Source of the DNA: Rutidosis leptorrhynchoides
Taxonomy: Eukaryota; Streptophyta; Magnoliopsida; Asterales; Asteraceae
Assembly: GCF_046630445.1 (NCBI RefSeq)
Contig: NC_092333.1
Coordinates: 711,837,001 to 711,901,000 of the forward strand
Direction: 5' to 3'
DNA: 64,000 nt
In this document: positions 23,434-35,366 of the stretch, in pieces
Numbering within the stretch: the stretch's first letter is position 1
How the letters are laid out: each line of letters begins with the position of its first letter
Translations under genes and position numbers: made by a program
Notes under the pieces: generated by a model
Told to the model about the DNA's origin: nothing
Database searches by the model: none
What the model saw: the letters and a program-made list of their open reading frames with translations, nothing else

Positions 23434-24125
23434 TTAATACGCAAGTTGTTCAGCAAAAGAAATAAAGACACGTAATTCATAAGTCCAGAAACAAGTCATG
23501 CATTCTGGTTTTACTAAGACGACTTCCCATCCTTGGTCTTGTGGAAAGTAACCGTTATGACCATTGGCTAGGCAGCATGTTGTAATGTCGTCAAAAGGAC
23601 AAGGTTTCGTAATGCCCAACAGCCTCGTAGCAATCTAAAAACCTTGTTTCTTACCCCAACTACTGAGTCCGTCACTTGTGAGAATGTTTTATTTAAAAGT
23701 TGCAACCCAATGTTCTTTTTCTCAATTTGATGAGAAGCGAACATTATTAACCCGTAAGCATAACATGCTTCTTTATGTTGCATGTTAGAAGCTCTCTCTA
23801 AAGAATGGAGTCCTATGTTGGGATATGTTGAGTCAAAATAAGTTCGTAACCCGTAGCGTAAAATTGCATCTGGGTTTCCCGCACTAATTGCCTTAAAGAA
23901 AACTTGGCGTAACTTAAAGTCTCCCCAATGTGATATACCCCATCTTTCAAAGGAAAGCCTTTTATATACTAAGGCATGCCTGGAATGCCTTTCAAACGTT
24001 TGACAAACTAATTTTGCCTTAACTAATTGTGCTGATGAATTCTGCCCGACTCTAGACAAGATTTCATCAATCATATCTCCTGGTAGGTCTTCTAAAATTT
24101 TTGGTTGTCTATCCTTAACGTCCAT
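23434..24125 (-). pseudogene. Tekay-B captured F-box protein ORF
   Basis: Begins MDVKDRQPKILEDLPGDMID; start chosen because the Tekay-A copy begins at the same place. Residues about 8-50 form an F-box (LEDLPGDMIDEILSRVG..., LVCQTFERHS). A middle part with SERWG-like and GNPDAILRYGLRTYF sequence, an alpha-helical EACYAYGLIMFAS segment like Sel1 repeats, and a C-terminal CMTCFWTYELRVF block follow. This layout matches the plant At2g35280-like F-box family; F-box proteins tether substrates to SCF ubiquitin ligases. It lies between the acidic ORF and gag, on the element's sense strand, in two elements. The copy has about one break. Capture from a host gene is inferred; family assignment is by recall of motifs, not a search. 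Confidence 0.75.
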
Positions 24126-24266
24126 TTTTGTGTTTTTATACTGTAAAATAGACAAGGATTAGATTCGTAAAAGATAATTAACAAACAATACAAGTAACTT
24201 TTACATAGAACATAAAAGTACAAGCACACTACAATACATTTAATACACAACATGATTACAACCCCC

Positions 24267-24885
24267 TTAATCTGAATCACTGGTTTCTTCTTCTTCGGAC
24301 TTGGTTCGTTTTCCTAATTTTCTAGGGATATATTGTGTTCCTCTAATACGAGCCGTCATTTTCCACAATGGTTTAGAAAAACCTGGTGGTTTAAAGGTTC
24401 CCGGGTTATTGTTACAATTTAGGAAATACGGACGTTGTCGATACATATAAAGTTCATCGGGGTTGGAATCAGGTTTCTCTATTTTTACACCTTTTCCCTT
24501 ATTATTTTCTTTTACTATATTAAATTGGGTCGAGGTAATTTCTATAACATCATCGGAATCCTCATCGGGATCCAATTCATCTGAAAATTGGTAATCTTCC
24601 CAATATTTTGCTTCCTTGGCGGAAACACCATTGACCATTTTTGACTTTGGTCCGTCGGTTGAGGATTTTCTTTTATTTAATCGATTTACTGTAGGTATCG
24701 ATATTTATTCCTCCGGAACCTCTTCTTCTCCAGTTCCTCCTCTTCCGGTTCCTCCTCTTCCGTTCCTCTTCTTCCGATTCTTCTTCTTCCGGTTCTTATT
24801 CGGGAATTTGTAAATCTTCCCAAAATATATTCGACTCTTCATTATTATTAGGTGAGTTGATGGGATTTGTACTAGTGGTAGACAT
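24267..24885 (-). pseudogene. Tekay-B acidic ORF
   Basis: Counterpart of 13169-13768. It shows the same start (MSTTSTNPINSPNNNEES), the acidic run, MVNGVSAKEAKYWEDYQFSD and the C-terminal PLWKMTARIRGTQYIPRK block. The acidic part is disturbed, with about one or two breaks. Function unknown. Confidence 0.65.
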
Positions 24886-25072
24886 CTATCACACAATATC
24901 AAACATATTAAGAGGTTAATATATCACATAATAATTACATGTTAATAATATATAGTTTCCAACAAAAGTGTTAAGCAATCGTTTTTAAAGAAAACACGGT
25001 CGAAGTCCAGACTCACTAATGTATCCTAACAAACTCGATAAGACACACTAATGCAAATTTCTGGTTCTCTAA

Positions 25073-25093
25073 GACCAACGCTCGGATACCAAC
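25073..25093 (-). other. Tekay-B primer-binding site
   Basis: Minus strand immediately inside the 5' LTR reads GTTGGTATCCGAGCGTTGGT, the initiator tRNA-Met-type site also present in Tekay-A and Tekay-D. Confidence 0.75.
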
Positions 25094-28000
25094 TGAAATG
25101 TCCCGTTCATATGGATTATAGACGTTCCATATTAATTGATTTCGTTGCGAGGTTTTGACCTCTATATGTGACGTTTTTCAAAGACTGCATTCGTTTTTAA
25201 AACAAACTATAACCTTTATTTTATCGACAAGGTTAAAAGGACACCACCTAGATTATCAGAAATGATAATCTAAAAATATCACACTTACACACTACCAATA
25301 CATATTGGTTTACAATATTAATATGTTACAACAAAGTAAATCTCGAATGCAATTTTTAAACAATAATATACAAGCATGCTGACACCAAATCTTTTCCATA
25401 TATTAGCATGCAACAGTGGAAGCTCTTAATAATCACCTGAGAATAAACATGCTTTAACGTCAACAAAAATGTTGGTAAGTTATAGGTTTAACCTATATAT
25501 TAAATTGTAAAAATAGACCACAAGATTTCATCTTTCAATAACATGCAAACTGCATAAAAATCATTTGTATGGTTGAACACCTGGTAACCGACATTAACAA
25601 ATGCATCTAGAATATCCCCATATATAAATATCGAAGTACTAAAGCAGTTCAAATTCTCTGACTGGGGCTTGTCAATGGCCCATAGATCTATCTTTAGGAT
25701 TCGCGTCAATTGGTGGCAATTATAATAAACACCAATTCTTAGGTTACCAAGTTTAACAAGGGCGATATCCGGTATAACGATTCAACATAGAATGTAGTTT
25801 CAATACGTGTGTCTATTTTGTAAATCATTTTCAAAACTGCATGTATTCTCATCCCAAAATATTAGATTTTAAAAGTGGGACTATAACTCACTTTCACATA
25901 TTTTTACTTCGTCGGGAAGTAAGACTTGGCCACTGGTCGATTCACGAACCTATAACAAATATGTACATATATATCAAAGTATGTTCAAAATATATTTACA
26001 ACATTTTTAATACGTTTTAATGTTTTTAAGTTTATTAAGTCAGCTGTCCTCGTTAGTAACCTACAACTAGTTGTCCATAGTTAGATGTACAGAAATAAAG
26101 TAATATATATTATCTCGAATCAATCCACGACCTCGTGTATACAAGCCTCAGGCTAGATCACAACTCAAAGTATATATAATATTTTAGAATCAACCTCAAC
26201 CCTGTATAGCTAACTCCAACATTACTGCATATAGAGTGTCTATGGTTGTTCCGAAATATATATATATATAGATGGGTCGATATGATATGTCAAAACATTG
26301 TATTCGTGTCTATGGTATCCCAAGATTACATAATATATTAGAATACATGTATAATACAATATGAGTTAGTTAGGATATGATTAACATAGATTTGTTACCA
26401 ATTTTCACGTAGCTACAACAAGAAAAATTATCCAATCTTGTTTTACCCATAACTTCTTCGTTTTAAATCCATTTTGAGTGATTCAAGTTGCTATGGTTTC
26501 ATATTGAATTTAATTTTATGAATCTAAACAGAAAAAATATAAGTTTATAGTCGGAAATACAGATTAAAAGTCATTTTTGTAAAGGTAGTCATTTCAGTCA
26601 AAAGAACGACGTCTAGATGACCATTTTGGAAAACATACTTCCACTTTGAGTTTAACTATGATTTTTTGATATAGTTTCATGTTCATAAGAAAAATTATTT
26701 TCCCAGAAGAACAACTTTTAAATCAAAGTTTATCATAGTTTTTAATTAACTAACCCAAAACAGCCCGCGGTGTTACTACGACGGCGTAAATCTGGTTTTA
26801 CGGTGTTTTTCGTGTTTTCAGGTTTTAAATCATTAAGTTAGCATATCATACAGATATAGAACATGTGTATAGTTGATTTTAAAAGTCAACTTATAAGGAT
26901 TAACTTTTGTTTGCGAACAAGTTTAGAATTAACTAAACTATGTTCTAGTGATTACAAGTTTAAACCTTCGAATAAGGTAGCTTTATATATATATGAATCG
27001 AATGATGTATGAACATCATTACTACCTCAGGTTTTGTGGATAAACCTACTGGAAATGAGAAAAATAGATCTAGCTTCAAAGGATCCTTGGATGGCTTGAA
27101 AGTTCTTGAAGTAGAATCATGACACGAAAACAAGTTCAAGTAAGATTTCCACTCGAAATAAGATTGTTAAAGTTATAGAAATTGAATCAAAGTTTGAATA
27201 TGAGTATTACCTTGTATTAGAAAGATATCTTACTGTAAATAAGAAAGATTTCTTGAGATTGGATGATCACTCAAAGTGGATTTGCAAGATTGGAAGTAAG
27301 CTAGCAAACTTGGAAGTGTTGTTGGTGTGTTCTTGAGTAGTTGTTTTATAACTTGGTTTATGTATGGATTTATGAACTAGATTGAGCTAGATTTTATTGA
27401 AGATGATGAAGAACACTTAGAACAAAGGAAGAACACTTGAGAGAGAGTAATTTGATTCAAGAAAATTGAAATGGAAGTGTGTTTGTGGTACCTCTAGTTC
27501 ACGTGAACTTATGGTGTCAATATAGTCTTCATTAGTTTGTAATCTTATGAGATATTTCATGCTAGATGTTAAATGATGGTTTCCATATGGTTAGGTGACT
27601 CACATGGGCTGCTAAGAGCTGATAATTGGAGTGTATATACCAATAGTACATACATATAGGAGCTGGGTATTGTACGAGTACGAATACGGGTGTATACGAG
27701 TAAAATTGTTGATGAAAGTGGATGAGGATGTAATTGTAAGCATTTTTGTTAAGTAGAAGTACTTTGATAAGTGTCTTGAAGTCTTTCAAAAGTTTATGAA
27801 TACATATTAAAACACTACATGTATATACATTTTAACTGAGTCGTTAAGTCATCGTTAGTCGTTACATGTAAGTGTTGTTTTGAATCCTTTATGTTAACGA
27901 TCTTGTTAAATGTTGTTAATCTAATGTTTATTATATCAAATGAGATGTTAAATTATTATATTATCATGATAATATGATGTATTAATATATCTTAATATGA

Positions 28001-28528
28001 TATATATACAGCTAAATAGTGTTACAACGATAATCGTTACATATATGTCTCGTTTCGAAATCATTAAATTAGTAGTCTTGTTTTTACATATGTAGTTCAT
28101 TATTAATACACTTAATGATATGTTTACTTATCATTTATCATGATTAAACATATTGTATCAATATATATGTATTTAGTAAGACGCTGTTATAACGATAATC
28201 GTTATATATATCGTTTTCGAGTTTCTTAAATCAATAGTCTCATTTTAATGTATATAACTCATTGTTAAAATACCTAATGAAATACTTACTTATCATAATA
28301 TCATGTTAACTATATATATATAACCATATATATGCCATCATATAGTTTTTACAAGTTTTAACATTCGTGAATCACCGGTCAACTTGGGTGGTCAATTGTC
28401 TATATAAAACCTATTTCAGTTAATCAAGTCTTAACAAGTTTGATTGCTTAACATATTGGAAACACTTAATCATGTAAATATCAATTTCATTTAATATATA
28501 TAAACATGGAATAGTTCGGGTTACTACA
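25094..28528 (-). repeat. Tekay-B 5' LTR (complete, 3.4 kb)
   Basis: On the minus strand it runs from TGTAGTAACCCGAAC at 28528 to GGGACATTTCA at 25094, with TG...CA ends. It is homologous to 60117-63555 (Tekay-D) and to 16448-18500. A 75-codon frame at 27562-27789 recurs in the other LTR copy but has no domain and is treated as chance. The Copia-1 sequence resumes at 28529; the expected duplication is ACAGA. Confidence 0.92.
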
Positions 28529-31500
28529 ACAGAAACGCGGGGGAGAAGTCATAGTAGAGGTCAGGGTAAAAGAGGCAATCATCGTTGCAGCTCACGCAAA
28601 GGTAAATTTGCTAATGTTGAGTATTATAATTGTCATGAAAAGGGGCACACAAAGTGGTATTGTCCAAAGTTAAAGAACGAGAAGAAAAAAACATACGACA
28701 AGAATAAACAAAAGAAAAGTGATGGTGGTGATGATAAGGTTGAAGTTAATGCTATCGCGGATGAGTTCTTTATTTGTATTGATTATGATATGATCAATCT
28801 TACTCATGATGACACGAGTTGGATTGTTGATAGTGGTGCTACATGTCATGTTGCAACATGTAGAGACCACTACTCATCTTACACTTCGGATGACTATAGA
28901 TTTGCTAGGATGGGTAATACCAGGTTATCAAAGATCGTTGGTATTGGAGATGTTTGTTTGAAATTTGACACGGGAATGGAGTTGTTTTTGCATAATGTAA
29001 AACATGTTCCGGATATGAGACTTAATATCATTTCAACAGGCATTCTTGATGATGATGGTTAGCATAACGGTTTTGGTAATGGTATTTGGAAACTAACTCT
29101 TGGTTCTATGATAGTGGGAAGAGGCAAGAAAGACTCAAGATTATACATAACGCGTCCGAAGATCATCCAGAACATTGTTAACGCAGTGGACAATGTTGAT
29201 TCTACCCAGTTGTGGAATAAAAGACTTGGCCACATGAGTGAAAAAGGGATGTCTATCTTATTTAAGAAGAATGTGTTGTCGGGTGTTAGTGATATTAATT
29301 TGAGTAAGTGTTCTCACTGTTTGGCAGGGAAACAGACCAGAGTTGTGTTTAAGAGTCATTCTCCTTTTCGAATGGAGAACGTACTTGATCTAGTACATTC
29401 GGATGTGTGTGGGCCTATGAAGACTAGGACACTTAGTGGATGTTCCTACTTTGTTACATTCATCGATGATCATTCCAGGAAGGTGTGGGTTTATACCTTA
29501 AAGTCAAAGGATCAAGTATTTGAAAAGTTTAAGGAATTTCATGCACTAGTTGAAAGGCAAACGGGGAAGAAGCTCAAGTGTATTCGGACTGATAATGGCG
29601 GTGAATACATTGGGAGCTTTGATGCTTATTGTAAGGAGAACGGTATTCGGCATCAAAAGACTCCACCAAAGACACCTCAGTTGAATGGATTAGCAGAGAG
29701 GATGAACAGAACTTTGGTTGAGAGAGTTAGATGTTTGGTTTCACATGCAGGGTTGTCCGATTCCTTTTGGGGTGAGGCTTTAAATACGGCAGTTCATATT
29801 ATTAATCTAACCCCTTGTGTACCTTTGCGTTTTGATGTTCCTAACAGGGTTTGGAGCGGCAAAGATGTTTCTTACTGTCATTTACGAGTCTTTGGATGTA
29901 AAGCATTTGCTCATGTTCCCAAAGATGAAAGGTCAAAGCTTGATATGAAGACTAAGCCATGTGTATTTCTCGGCTATGGTGAAGATGATTTTGGGTACAG
30001 GTTATATGATCCAGTTCAAAAGAAACTTGTACGAAGCCAAGATGTTATTTTTTCAGAAGATCAAATGTTGAAAGATGTTGAGAAGACAGAGTCAGTTCCT
30101 CAACATAGTGCTGATCTTGTTGATTTAGATCCAATTACTCCACAACATGTTGATTCATATGTTGATGATGATGTACATGATAATGAACATGGTACTGATG
30201 ATAATGATGCTCCGGAGCAAGTAGAGTTCCAGTACCAGATATTCCCTCATTTGTCCCACTTAGGCGGTCTACCCGAGACCGTCATCCTTCTGTCGGATAT
30301 TCTGCTGATGAGTATGTATTACTCACTGATGGGGGAGAACCAGAGTGTTATGCAGAAGCTATGAAAGATGAGCATAAGAAAGAGTGGGGTGAAGCCATGC
30401 AAGATGAGATGAATTCCTTACATGAGAACAATACTTATGAGCTGGTGAAGTTACCTAAAGGCAAGAGAGCTTTAAGAAACAAATGGGTATTTAAAGTGAA
30501 GACAGATGAGCTTACTTCACAACCAAGGTACAAAGCTAGGTTAGTCGTTAAAGGATTCAGCCAGAAAAAGGGTATTGATTTTGATGAGATTTTCTCACCG
30601 GTTGTGAAGATGGGATCTATTCGAGTCGTTCTTGGGTTAGCTGCTAGTCTTGATCTTGAGGTTGAACAGATGGATGTCAAGACTGCTTTTCTTCATGGTG
30701 ATTTGGATAAGGAAATCTACATGATGCAACCTGAAGGTTTTCGGGTTAAGGGTAAAGAAAATTATGTTTGTAGACTTCAGAAAAGTCTATATAGGTTGAA
30801 GCAGGCACCGAGACAGTGGTATAAGAAGTTTGAGTCAGTTATAGGAAAGCAAGGCTACCGAAAGACAACTTCAGATCATTGTGTTTTCTTTCAGAGGTTT
30901 GGTGATGATGATTTCATCATATTGTTGTTATACGTTGATGATATGTTGATTGTTGGTAAAAATATTAAAAGAATTGCGCAGTTGAAGCGAGAATTGAGCA
31001 AGTCTTTTGCTATGAAAGACTTGGGGCCAGCAAAACAGATTCTTGGCATTCGGATTTCTAGAGATAGAGGTGCTAAGACGTTACATATATCACAAGAGCA
31101 ATACATTGAAAAGGTGCTTAGTAGGTTCAACATGAAGAATGCTAAAGTGGTTAGTTCCCCTCTTACTACAAACTTTAAGCTAACAGATAGATATTGCCCT
31201 ACTTCAAAGGAGGATGTTGAGGAGATGGACAAAGTTCCATATGCTTCAGCGATTGGTAGCTTGATGTATGCTATGGTGTGTACTAGGCCTGATATAGCTC
31301 ATGCGGTAGGTGTTGTTAGTCGGTTTATGTCAAATCCAGGTAAGAAGCATTGGGAAGCAGTTAAATGGATTATGAGATACTTACGAGGTACTTCAAAGTT
31401 GGGTATCACATTTGGAAATGGAGAGCCGATGCTTGTTGGTTATATAGACTCAGATATGGCAGGAAACAAAGATAACATGAAATCCACTTCTGGATATTTG

Positions 31501-31919
31501 ATGACTTTCGCAGGGGGAGCAGTTTCATGGCAATCAAGGTTACAAAAGTGTGTTGCATTATCTACAACCGAGGCTGAGTATATGGCAGCAACAGAAGCGT
31601 GCAAAGAATTATTGTGGATGAAAAGATTTCTACAAGACTTTGGGTTTAAGCAATCACGATATGTGGTTCTTTGTGATAATGAGAGTGCGATTCATTTGGC
31701 TAGAAATTCTATGTATCATAAGCGGACAAAACATATAGATGTACGGTATCATTGGATTAGAGAATGTCTTGAAGATGGTTCGTTTGAACTTGATAAATTT
31801 CATACCGATGATAATGGTTCCGACATGTTCACAAAGGCTTTAGCAAGTGAGAAGCTTAAGGTATGTTGCTCGATCACCGGGATGGCGATCCCTTCCTCAT
31901 AATTGGAAAGGGGGAGATT
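28529..31919 (+). mobile_element. Copia-1: internal region lacking its 5' end (Tork-like)
   Basis: Ty1/copia coding region in plus orientation: end of gag with a zinc knuckle (YYNCHEKGHTKWYC, about 28620-28660), protease (DSGATCHV near 28829), integrase (29200-29950; HSDVCGPMKT, FIDDHSRKVW, RTDNGGEY), reverse transcriptase (catalytic YVDDMLIV near 30930) and RNase H (about 31430-31840; STTEAEYMA, RTKHIDVRYHWIR). The integrase-before-RT order is diagnostic of copia. Motifs resemble the Tork/Tnt1 lineage. It is broken, with about three breaks, and the 5' LTR and most of gag are absent because Tekay-B is inserted there. Confidence 0.9.
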
Positions 31920-32024
31920 TGTTAGGTTTTTTATTTGGTTTCCATTTATGTGGAAGTTTTAGCCCAATGTTCCAAGCCCAACAAAATTAGGTCTAATGGT
32001 TGTTTGACTTACCATCAGAGGCAT
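31920..32024 (+). repeat. Copia-1 3' LTR, first part
   Basis: A polypurine tract (GGAAAGGGGGAGATT, about 31905-31919) is followed by TGTTAGG, the LTR start. After 105 bp the LTR is interrupted by Athila-2. The last five bases, GGCAT (32020-32024), are one copy of the target duplication. Confidence 0.85.
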
Positions 32025-32492
32025 TTATAATGCTAAAAACGAACATATATTTCATAGCATTATTCCTCAAGAAAGACAAGCTTTTAGTTGCAATTGTTCT
32101 ATTTACAAGTGATATTCGTTTAAATAATAAAAGGTGAAGACAAAAGACAGATTCGACGAATTGAAGACGCAAACGACCAAAAAGCTCAAAAGAACAAAAG
32201 ACAATCAAAGAGGTTCCAATTATTGATAAGAAACGTCTTGAAATTACAAGAGTACAAGATTCAAAACGCAAAGTACAAGATATTAAATTGTACGCAAGGA
32301 CGTTCGAAAATCCGGAACCGGGACCAGAGTCAACTCTTAACGCTCGACGCAACGGACTAAAAATTACAAGTTAACTATGTATATAAATATAATATAATAT
32401 ATAATTAATTATACTAATTATATATATATTATATTTATAAATAAAAACCGTCGGCAGAGAAAGACTCCAAGGGACTGAGCTGTAATTTCATT

Positions 32493-32541
32493 CTCCGCGA
32501 CTCGCGGAGTTTGAAGGCCAAAATGGCCGCGAGTCGCGGAG
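32493..32541. promoter_or_regulatory. Paired GC-rich palindromes, Athila-2 5' LTR
   Basis: CTCCGCGACTCGCGGAG (32493-32509) is a perfect 8-bp-arm palindrome with a single central base. GGCCGCGAGTCGCGGAG (32525-32541) is a variant. The pair sits about 20 bp upstream of the TATA-like box at 32561. Confidence 0.55.
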
Positions 32542-32560
32542 CCCCCAGTTTTGAAACTCC

Positions 32561-32569
32561 CTATAAAGC
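32561..32569 (+). promoter_or_regulatory. TATA-like box, Athila-2 LTR
   Basis: CTATAAAGC within CCCTATAAAGC, kept in all three Athila LTRs (also about 10084 and 46145). It is the best candidate for the core promoter of the element. Confidence 0.5.
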
Positions 32570-33978
32570 AAACCGAATTCTGATCATTTTCATCCATCTT
32601 TTTCTTCTTCTTCTCATACGTAAAATATATATATATATATTTATAATTTATATTTTAATTTTAATTTTAATTCTAATAATAAGGGTATGTTAGTGAATGT
32701 TGTAAGGGTGTAAGTCGAAATTCTGTCCGTGTAACGCTACGCTATTTTTAATCATTGTAAGTTATGTTCAACCTTTTTACATTAATGTCTCGTAGCTAAG
32801 TTATTATTATGCTTATTTAAAACGAAGTAATCATGATGTTGGGCTAATTACTAAAATTGGGTAATTGGGCTTTGTACCATAATTGGGGTTTGGACAAAAG
32901 AACGACACTTGTGGAAATTAGACTATGAGCTATTAATGGGCTTTATATTTGTTTAACTAAATGATAGTTTGTTAATGTTAATATAAAGATTTACAATTGG
33001 GCGTCCCTATAAATTACCATATACACTCGATCGGACACGATGGGCGGGGTATTTATATGTACGAATAATCGTTCATTTAACCGGACACGGAAATGGATTA
33101 ATAGTTAATAAACTTGTTGAAACAGGGGTGAATTACATTCAAGGGTAATTGGTGTAATTGTTAACAAAGTAGTAAAACCTTGGTTTACACGCAGTCGATA
33201 ACCTGGTGTATTCATTAAACAAAGTATTAAAACCTTGTTACAATTCGAATCCCCAATTAGTTGGAATATTTAACTTCGGGTATAATAATAATTTGACGAG
33301 GACACTCGCACTTTATATTTATGACTGATGGACTGTTATGGACAAAAACCAGACGGACATATTAAATAATCCAGGACAAAGGACAATTAACCCATGGGCA
33401 TAAAACTAAAATCAACACGTCAAACATCATGATTACGGAAGTTTAAATAAGCATAATTCTTTTATTTCATATTTAATTTCCTTTATTTTATATTTAATTG
33501 CACTTCTAATTATCGCACTTTTATTTATCGCAAGTTTATTTTATCGCACTTTTATTATTCGCAATTTCATTATCGTTATTTACTTTACGCTTTAATTTAA
33601 GTCTTGTATTTATTTTTAATATTTTACATTTGGTTTTAACTGCGACTAAAGTTTTAAAATCGACAAACCGGTCATTAAACGGTAAAAACCCCCCTTTATA
33701 ATAATAATATTACTTATATATATATTTGTATTTTTATAAAAGTAAACTAATATAGCGTTAAGCTTTGTTTAAAGATTTCCCTGTGGAACGAACCGGACTT
33801 ACTAAAAACTACACTACTTTACGATTAGGTACACTGCCTATAAGTGTTGTAGCAAGGTTTAAGTATATCCATTCTATAAATAAATAAATATCTTGTGTAA
33901 AATTGTATCGTATTTAGTAGTATTTCCTGCTAAAATTAATAACTATTTTATATACACCCCGCTGCACATCAAGTATTT

Positions 33979-33998
33979 TTGGCGCCGCTGCCGGGGAA
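33979..33998 (+). other. Athila-2 primer-binding site (tRNA-Asp type)
   Basis: TTGGCGCCGCTGCCGGGGA starts 7 bases inside the 5' LTR and is close to the TGGCGCCGTTGCCGGGGA site complementary to tRNA-Asp used by Athila elements. Confidence 0.85.
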
Positions 33999-35366
33999 CT
34001 TTCTAAACGCCGGAAGCGCAACGCTAATATAAAAAAAAAAAAAAGAGATTTTTTCTATTAAAAGTCGCTTTTGTAAAAATACGTTTTAAATATTCGAAAA
34101 TATAAAAAGAAAAACAAAAATATAAGTATTTTTAAGATTTTGTTAAATATTTAAGTTGATTAAGTTTCTTTATTTTTATTTTAGTTTATAAAAAATATAA
34201 GTTTTATTTAAATATCTTTTATTTATATAAAAACAGAAAATTAGAAAACATAAAAAAAAAAACGCGTAAATTAAAACAGCTCCAGAGTTGAATTTCTGAA
34301 CCCCGCGACTCGCGGGGTTTGATGCAATAAATACCGCGACTCGCGGAGACTTTCTGACAGGCGACAAAACCCTAATCCTGCATTTATTACGGATTATTAT
34401 TAATTATTATTATTATTAACCCTAATTATTATTATTATTATAATTAAGTTTATTTTTAATTTAAGTTTTATTTAATTTATATTTTAGTTAAATTAGTTTA
34501 ATTAAATTGTAAAATTAATAGTTTAATAAAATAAATAATATAAAAATAATATTTTTATAAAAATTGTACTTTTTACAACTTTTTGTATATTTTTATATTT
34601 TGTCCCTTTTTAATCGTTGTAGCGTAATATTTGTATTTTTAGCTCATATTTAATTTTAAACTTAGTTTTTGCCATAGTCATTTTTACTCCTAGATTTTTA
34701 GGCTTTGCCGTAGAATTCCTTAAGTGCTTTTTCTTTAGACTAAGATTTAGGTGCTTTAGAATTTTGCGACGCCTTTTTAAGTTTTAGTTTCTTTTTAAGT
34801 TATTTCCATTTGGGATTTAGTTTTTCTTGTAAGCTTTAATATTTTTAGACGACTTTTACCTATGTATCAATTATCATTCTAATTAGTAATTTCAATTTGC
34901 GATTATAATTTTAAGTTAGTTGTAGTAATAAGGTTAGGTTAGTCAAGTATTTTTAAGTTTTTATAAGTTTCTTTTATTTTTCCGTCACCTTTTATTTTTC
35001 AACCATTTTTCTTTTTCGACCTTTTTCGACGAACTCTTTTTCTTTCTTATTTCTCGCTATTCTAGTTTTTAGGACATAGATTTTTATTCTACTTCTTATC
35101 TAAATTTCTTAAAATTACGAAAATTTATTTTAAGTGGTTAAATTGATAGACATCAAAATTTTCTGGTTCGTAGTAATAGTTGGATTTGTACGTGGACCGG
35201 GTTATTGGAGCCAAACAGTCCTCAATTATATTGAGACCAAACGAATCCTGCCCCTCTGCTGCATCTTTTGGCTATTCAAAACGTGGGCAAAATCAGAAAA
35301 GTCTATTGGTTGGATAACTTATTATAATTTTTCTTTCCTTTTTAAAACTAATAGGATATTCAGTGA
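33999..35366 (+). other. Athila-2 leader, noncoding
   Basis: AT-rich untranslated leader between primer-binding site and gag. It holds a second palindrome pair (34301-34348) and nothing else I can identify. Confidence 0.7.
34301..34348. repeat. GC-rich palindrome pair in Athila-2 leader
   Basis: CCCCGCGACTCGCGGGG (34301-34317) differs from the LTR copy on both arms in a way that keeps full pairing. A second, less perfect TACCGCGACTCGCGGAG follows at 34332-34348. Confidence 0.7.

Larger units (their letters stand above)
16448..28528 (-). mobile_element. Tekay-B: nearly complete Ty3/gypsy chromovirus
   Basis: Minus-strand element: 5' LTR 25094-28528, primer-binding site, acidic ORF, F-box ORF, gag-protease, pol with chromodomain, polypurine tract, and the first ~2.05 kb of the 3' LTR (16448-18500). 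Domain order PR-RT-RH-INT-chromodomain and the integrase motif [18 protein letters not shown] place it in Tekay. It is broken, with about five breaks in coding regions. The shared parts of its LTRs differ by roughly 2% by eye, which at 1.3e-8 substitutions per site per year would be somewhat under 1 million years. It is inserted in the gag region of Copia-1. Confidence 0.9.
32025..33971 (+). repeat. Athila-2 5' LTR
   Basis: 1.95 kb ending GCTGCACATCA. It contains the palindrome pair at 32493-32541, a TATA-like CTATAAAGC at 32561, a TA microsatellite near 32620, and short TCGCACTTTTATT-type repeats near 33500-33560. No coding sequence is supported; an antisense frame shared with the other LTR copies is considered chance. 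Confidence 0.95.
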
